25,317 bases of DNA, from the IMG/VR virus record IMGVR_UViG_3300023249_000007, positions 1 to 25,317 of that record, one strand, 5' to 3'. Of the stretch, positions 21,646 through 25,317 are shown piece by piece. Numbering within the stretch: the first letter of the stretch is position 1; every line of letters starts with the position of its first letter. A program made the translations under genes and the position numbers. Source of the DNA: a virus. The notes below the pieces were generated by a model, which worked only from the letters and a program-made list of their open reading frames with translations, did not search any database and was not told the DNA's origin.

Positions 21646-23373
21646 ATGGCATCTGTAGATACTAATAGTGAGAGGGGTTTATACATAAATGACACTACTG
21701 AGAATTTAATAAGGAAAACAGTTATTGAAGATTTCACAGGAGTAACACTTCCTTCAGGGTGGAGTACTTGGACTGTTGGTAGTGGTAATTCTTACTCCGT
21801 CAATGGCTATTTACAAGAGAATACAGGATCTAGTGGTAGATGTGATATTGGTGCATATAAGGATACCAATGTTGATTTTGGAGTAAGTGGAGCTATTTAT
21901 ACAAAAATTACTGATATTAGTTTAGATAGTGGATTTGCTAATTTGGAGTTAATATTTGAAGATAATACATATCCAGATGTTCATTCGTTAAATGTAGGTG
22001 TTAATAGTGAATATGTAACATCTGGGGCAAATACAGGTTCAGGTTGGGATACTGTAGATTTCATTGTCAATACTGGATATTCGTACTTTAGGATTAGGGT
22101 TCAAAATAAGACAGCATACTTTGAAGCATCTACTGATGCTGAGAATTGGGTTGAGATTGCAAATACATCGTTTGATGTTGATGTTGCTGACTGTAGACTT
22201 CACGTATGGACTTGGGATGAAGACAATGCAGGTACATCAAGATTTGACGATATTACTTATCAATGGATTGGAATATCTGATGAAAGAAAGTTGTATCTAC
22301 AAGGTTCTTCAGTTAGCAATAGTGAAAGAGATTTATATATTCAAGGTATTGCAACGACAAGTAGTGAAAGGGATTTATATATATCAGGAGGTGGAGTATT
22401 AAACTCTGAAAGAGGATTATATACAAGAGGGGTTGAAGATACCTATTCAGAAAGGGGTTTGTGGATTGACGGAACTCTTGTGAGTAGCTCTAATAGGGGA
22501 TTTTATATAGAGGGAATAGTTAATGGGAGTGCTTTGTATAAAAACTTTACGATTGGATTAGACAATTCTGCGTTAAGAAATCGTGTTTATGTGAGAGGTG
22601 GTACATATCTTTCAGATGAAGTTACGATTAAACAGGTAGCTGATGGTGAACAAACGGTGTTTTATTTGCCAGAGAAACCACATGATATTAGTATTCTTGA
22701 GGGGGTTACTTCCAAGACGGTAGGAATAAAGAACATAGACACATATACTGATTATGATTACCTTTTGAATTATCAGGAAAAGTATATTGAGAAAGATAAT
22801 GCCCCTACTGTTGATACGGTTTTATCAATTAGTTACAAGTATGATGTCCCTGTATTAGTCGCAGTTGAAGACTCTACTTCCATAGAGAAGTACGGACAAT
22901 TAGAATACATTATCTTTGACAACAAAATAACCAGTATTGAACAAGCAAGAGATAGGGCAAGTGCTGAACTAACTGATTACGCAGAATCAATAACAAGTGG
23001 TCATTTTGAGACCCACACAGCAGGATTCAAAGCAGGGCAGTTCCTAAAGGTTGACCTTCCTGACCTAGATATTGATGAAAGGTTTATGGTAAAGAGTGTG
23101 AGGGCAAAGTCGTTCGGAGGTGGAAGTTTTACTTATGACATACAGATAGTTTCCACAGAAATGTTGGGAATTATAGGGTTCTTAATAAGGATACTGGAAG
23201 ACAATAAGAATACACTTAGTATATCTTCAGACGAGGTAGTAGATGAAATTACTTCCATTACAGCAGAGTCATTTAGTTTAGTCGCAGACACTCCTGTGCT
23301 AACTACTCACGAAGGGGCATTTAAGTATGATAGTGATGCTGATTGGGATATTGCCGAGTGGGACGAGGTCTAA
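21646..23373 (+). CDS. Tail hub C-terminal half with lectin-like domain and SER repeats
   Basis: A 575-residue protein starting 7 bases after the first hub half. Order: one SER repeat at residues 7-15 (NSERGLYIN); a beta-sandwich at about 20-205 starting EDFTGVTLPSGW and ending RFDDITYQW, resembling DUF1349/concanavalin-like lectin folds; six SER repeats at 211-290; then from residue 300 FTIGLDNSALRNRVYVRGG, EQTVFYLPEKPHDISI and KTVGIKNIDTYTDYDYLLNY. The last part is the C-terminal half of the hub. A helix/acidic tail follows. The lectin domain and SER array probably project from the tail tip and could bind glycans. There is only a weak GAAGAG ribosome site. No catalytic residues are obvious. 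Confidence 0.82.
   Translation: MASVDTNSERGLYINDTTENLIRKTVIEDFTGVTLPSGWSTWTVGSGNSYSVNGYLQENTGSSGRCDIGAYKDTNVDFGVSGAIYTKITDISLDSGFANLELIFEDNTYPDVHSLNVGVNSEYVTSGANTGSGWDTVDFIVNTGYSYFRIRVQNKTAYFEASTDAENWVEIANTSFDVDVADCRLHVWTWDEDNAGTSRFDDITYQWIGISDERKLYLQGSSVSNSERDLYIQGIATTSSERDLYISGGGVLNSERGLYTRGVEDTYSERGLWIDGTLVSSSNRGFYIEGIVNGSALYKNFTIGLDNSALRNRVYVRGGTYLSDEVTIKQVADGEQTVFYLPEKPHDISILEGVTSKTVGIKNIDTYTDYDYLLNYQEKYIEKDNAPTVDTVLSISYKYDVPVLVAVEDSTSIEKYGQLEYIIFDNKITSIEQARDRASAELTDYAESITSGHFETHTAGFKAGQFLKVDLPDLDIDERFMVKSVRAKSFGGGSFTYDIQIVSTEMLGIIGFLIRILEDNKNTLSISSDEVVDEITSITAESFSLVADTPVLTTHEGAFKYDSDADWDIAEWDEV
22276..22515 (+). repeat. SER repeat array, hub copy
   Basis: Six units of about 42 bases encoding SDERKLYLQG, SERDLYIQG, SERDLYISG, SERGLYTRG, SERGLWIDG and SNRGFYIEG with variable linkers. 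A seventh, separate unit lies at 21664-21690. DNA around 22438-22458 nearly matches 15831-15851 in the other array. Confidence 0.85.
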
Positions 23374-23375
23374 TT

Positions 23376-23384
23376 TGATATAAT
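23376..23384 (+). promoter_or_regulatory. Extended -10 element abutting the next start
   Basis: TGATATAAT starts 2 bases after the hub stop. With a usual distance of 7 bases, transcription would begin at 23391, directly at the ATG at 23392, giving a leaderless or nearly leaderless mRNA. No Shine-Dalgarno sequence is present. A chance AT-rich match cannot be excluded. Confidence 0.45.
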
Positions 23385-23391
23385 ATATACA

Positions 23392-23829
23392 ATGAAAATA
23401 AGAACCAATGTTAAAATAATTAGTGAGAATGTAGAAACAGGAAAGATGGGGGTGATAGAAACTCATAATGTATCTTGTAATGCAGGTATGGAATCTTTAG
23501 CGAGTAGGTTGGTAGGTGCTACTAGGGGACAGGTTACTTATATCGCAGTTGGGACTGGTACTGATGCCCCTAATGCGACTGACACAGATTTACAAACCGA
23601 ATTGGCAAGAAAACAAATTAGTGTTAGAAGTGCTTTAGGGGACACTGCCAGTTTCAGAATATTCTTTAATACTTCTGAAGCGAACGGAACTTTGAAGGAG
23701 ATAGGATTGTTTGGAGATGATGCAACAGTAACAGCAGATAGTGGGGTATTATTTGCAAGAGCAGCGATTGATAAGGAAAAGACCACAAGTGAAACCCTAA
23801 CGATTGACTGGGATTTAAGTATAGAATAA
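23392..23829 (+). CDS. Phage tail fiber-type protein, N-terminal-domain family
   Basis: A 145-residue protein. The core contains GMESLASRLVGATRGQVTYIAVGTGTDAPNATDTDLQTELARK and later GTLKEIGLFGDDA, GVLFARAAIDKEKT, LTIDWDLSIE. This set is typical of small beta-rich phage proteins that occur free or at the N-terminus of tail fibers, where they help attach the fiber to the baseplate. It follows the hub and precedes the collar fiber, consistent with a fiber adaptor. There is no signal or membrane segment. Confidence 0.78.
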   Translation: MKIRTNVKIISENVETGKMGVIETHNVSCNAGMESLASRLVGATRGQVTYIAVGTGTDAPNATDTDLQTELARKQISVRSALGDTASFRIFFNTSEANGTLKEIGLFGDDATVTADSGVLFARAAIDKEKTTSETLTIDWDLSIE

Positions 23830-23846
23830 ATTAAGTAGATAAAATT

Positions 23847-24620
23847 ATGACATGGCAATCAAGTGATGTAAGTGCAGGAGACGAGGTTCTTGCTGCTCAA
23901 TATAATGATTTAAGGGCAGACACTCAGGAAGTTTTCAATAGTGCCGTGCCATTAGGTTCGGTTACTATGTGGGCTGGTGCTGATACAGACGTTCCTGATG
24001 GTTGGGATTTATGCGATGGTGGTGCTATTGATAGGACTACTTACTCTGATTTGTTTACTTTACTTGGTACTACGTTTGGTTCTGGGGACGGTTCAACTAC
24101 ATTTAATGTTCCTGATATGAGAGACAGATTTGTAGTCGGAGCAGGTAGTTCTTACTCAAGGAATGCACAGGGTGGTTCTAATACGGTAAACAGTGCTCAT
24201 AGTCATACGGTCAATTCTCATTCACACTCAATATCTACCCACTATCATACGGTTAATTCTCACAGGCATTATACTGGTGCTCACTCGCACGGGGCTGGTT
24301 CATACAGAGCTCAGTGGTATAGGAATTCTACTTATAGCTCCTATGCCAATTTTGCTTCAAGTGATGGTTGGACTTCTGACACTTTAATTAACTTATACAA
24401 CAGTTCTAGTAGTTCAACTGGACAGAGTCATGGATTAGTTGTATCTGGTTCTTCAAGCTCTGCTAACGCAGGATATACGGACTATCAAGCACCAACGACT
24501 AACTACGCAGGAGCGACAAATACAGGGTCTACATCGCCTAGTACAAACAGTGCAGGGTCAAGTACCTTAGAAAACAGACCTCCTTACATAGGATTGTTTT
24601 ATATAATAAAGATATCTTAA
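23847..24620 (+). CDS. Tail collar-domain fiber protein
   Basis: A 257-residue receptor-side protein. Residues 30-110 are the collar fold: PLGSVTMWAGADTDVPDGW, CDGGAIDRTTYSDLFTLLGT, FNVPDMRDRFVVGAG. A His-rich stretch with HSHTVNSHSHSIS, HYHTVNSHRHY and GAHSHGAG follows, like the HxH metal sites of T4 gp12-type short tail fibers, where histidines from three chains bind metal along the fiber axis. The rest is Ser/Gly/Thr/Tyr-rich, ending in RPPYIGLFYIIKIS, the usual C-terminal cap. It probably forms a trimeric tip at the tail end. It lies 17 bases after the previous gene without an evident ribosome site. Confidence 0.9.
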   Translation: MTWQSSDVSAGDEVLAAQYNDLRADTQEVFNSAVPLGSVTMWAGADTDVPDGWDLCDGGAIDRTTYSDLFTLLGTTFGSGDGSTTFNVPDMRDRFVVGAGSSYSRNAQGGSNTVNSAHSHTVNSHSHSISTHYHTVNSHRHYTGAHSHGAGSYRAQWYRNSTYSSYANFASSDGWTSDTLINLYNSSSSSTGQSHGLVVSGSSSSANAGYTDYQAPTTNYAGATNTGSTSPSTNSAGSSTLENRPPYIGLFYIIKIS

Positions 24621-24637
24621 ATTAAGTTATAAATAAT

Positions 24638-24808
24638 ATGCCAAAAAGAGTATTAACAAAACAAGGGATAAGAATAAGAAAGGGACAGAAAGTTGTAATT
24701 ACTAGAGAAACTTTTATAAAAAGCCCTAGACCTAAAAAAGAGGTGGCTAAAAGAGATAAGATAGAAAAGGATCTAAAAAAGAAGAAGGTAACTAAAAAGA
24801 AAAAGTAA
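24638..24808 (+). CDS. Small basic protein, 56 residues
   Basis: A short ORF starting MPKRVLTKQGIRIRKGQKVV and ending in a Lys-rich tail (DLKKKKVTKKKK). It has about twenty Lys/Arg more than acidic residues would balance, no cysteines and no hydrophobic core apart from VLTKQGIRI..QKVVITRETFI. It starts 17 bases after the collar fiber and ends 30 bases before the next gene, so the spacing supports a real gene. It might bind nucleic acid or an acidic partner. I see no family; the coding status is supported by position and continuous frame only. Confidence 0.5.
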   Translation: MPKRVLTKQGIRIRKGQKVVITRETFIKSPRPKKEVAKRDKIEKDLKKKKVTKKKK

Positions 24809-24838
24809 TTTATTTGAAGATGAGATTAGAATGCCAAC

Positions 24839-25294
24839 ATGCAACCAGTAATAACAGAAAGTAAAGTAAAAGAAATCGCAAGGAAAGAAGATGCTATAGT
24901 AGAAAAGAAACTTACTAAGAAAATAGACCAATTAGAGTGTTCTATTGCTAAAAACACAGAGATACTTAAAAGACTTGAGAGATTGTTACTTGGAGAAGAG
25001 GGAGTTAATGATGACGATACCATAAAGGGTAGAAACAACTTTGCTTATTTGTATGCTAGACACAATACCGATATGAAACTTGTAGAAAGGAGTCTACCTG
25101 CACTAGAGTGGTATGAGGATATGGATCATAAAGAGAGAGGAGATAAGGAAAGCAAGTTGGAAACACTTGGTAAGGTGATTACCTTTTACAGTAATATAAG
25201 ATGGATACTTGGTATCATAGGAGTAACAACGATAATAAATGCTATTCCCATAATACAAGGTATAATCGTTTGGATAGGGAAACTTAGTAATTAA
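24839..25294 (+). CDS. Coiled-coil protein with C-terminal membrane span (XhlA/holin-associated-like?)
   Basis: A 151-residue protein. Residues 1-50 are a charged coiled coil (KVKEIARKEDAIVEKKLTKK, ECSIAKNTEILKRLERLL). An acidic loop and a helix follow, and residues about 118-148 are hydrophobic (IRWILGIIGVTTIINAIPII, GIIVWIG), one or two membrane passes. Coiled coil plus C-terminal span at the end of a tail module resembles XhlA-type proteins next to holin and lysin genes. No lysin is inside the window, so the lysis role is a suggestion. A new ATG begins at 25312 after TTATAACTAA, probably the next gene, cut off by the window end. Confidence 0.68.
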   Translation: MQPVITESKVKEIARKEDAIVEKKLTKKIDQLECSIAKNTEILKRLERLLLGEEGVNDDDTIKGRNNFAYLYARHNTDMKLVERSLPALEWYEDMDHKERGDKESKLETLGKVITFYSNIRWILGIIGVTTIINAIPIIQGIIVWIGKLSN

Positions 25295-25317
25295 GTTTAT
25301 TTATAACTAAAATGAAA

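Noticed and set aside
1-25317. tRNA genes, CRISPR arrays, integrase, transposase, attachment sites or recoded stop codons
   Set aside because: No cloverleaf, regular spacer array, recombinase motif or insertion-sequence ends were seen, and TGA serves as a normal stop, for example at 717-719 and 8633-8635. The tandem repeats are coding and lack spacers.

Overview
The window is 25.3 kb of a tailed double-stranded DNA phage (or prophage) with a long non-contractile tail, i.e. a siphovirus. Every supported gene lies on the + strand. It holds the complete packaging, head, connector and tail modules, flanked on the left by the 3' end of a DNA methyltransferase gene and cut on the right just after a membrane-anchored coiled-coil gene. 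The DNA is AT-rich and densely packed, with many ATGA stop/start overlaps. TGA is used as a stop throughout, so hosts that recode TGA are unlikely. The head genes are of the SPP1 type common in phages of Gram-positive bacteria. Two features, the 14-residue SER..YI.G repeats and an 'NVGIGTTSP' fiber, are types I associate with Patescibacteria (CPR) and environmental metagenomes. The host is therefore unresolved, and no integrase, lysin or replication gene is visible.

Layout: (1) 1-719, beta-class DNA methyltransferase, 5' truncated. (2) 716-6368, small and large terminase, SPP1-like portal, minor capsid protein 2, scaffold and major capsid protein. Scaffold and capsid look like their own transcription unit, with a -10 element, a folded leader RNA, the strongest ribosome site of the region and an intrinsic terminator after the capsid gene. 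(3) 6449-11885, a five-gene sugar cassette inserted in the structural block: a two-domain GT4 glycosyltransferase, two more GT4 enzymes, an O-methyltransferase-like enzyme and GDP-mannose 4,6-dehydratase. (4) 11930-16067, accessory virion proteins: two unknowns, a possible 31-residue hydrophobic peptide, a repeat fiber with eight 17-residue units, two small unknowns and a protein built of about fourteen SER repeats. (5) 16085-17831, connector and tail-completion proteins, then a 54-residue Com-like zinc finger at 17834. (6) 18021-23373, major tail protein, tail chaperones joined by a -1 frameshift at an A7 run, tape measure and a tail hub. The hub is split into two ORFs around a cassette holding a lectin-like domain and a second SER array. 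(7) 23392-25294, fiber-type protein, collar-domain fiber, a small basic protein and a coiled-coil/membrane protein.

The most unusual points are the hub split by a SER/lectin cassette that is related to the separate SER protein 6 kb upstream, the sugar cassette placed directly behind the capsid gene, and the folded leader before the scaffold. My working picture, which is inference, is a phage that varies its outer surface by several means: glycans made by the GT cassette, tandem-repeat fibers, and SER/lectin modules on the tail tip. No stretch over 300 bases lacks a gene; the longest gap, 4620-4745, holds the promoter and leader described below.
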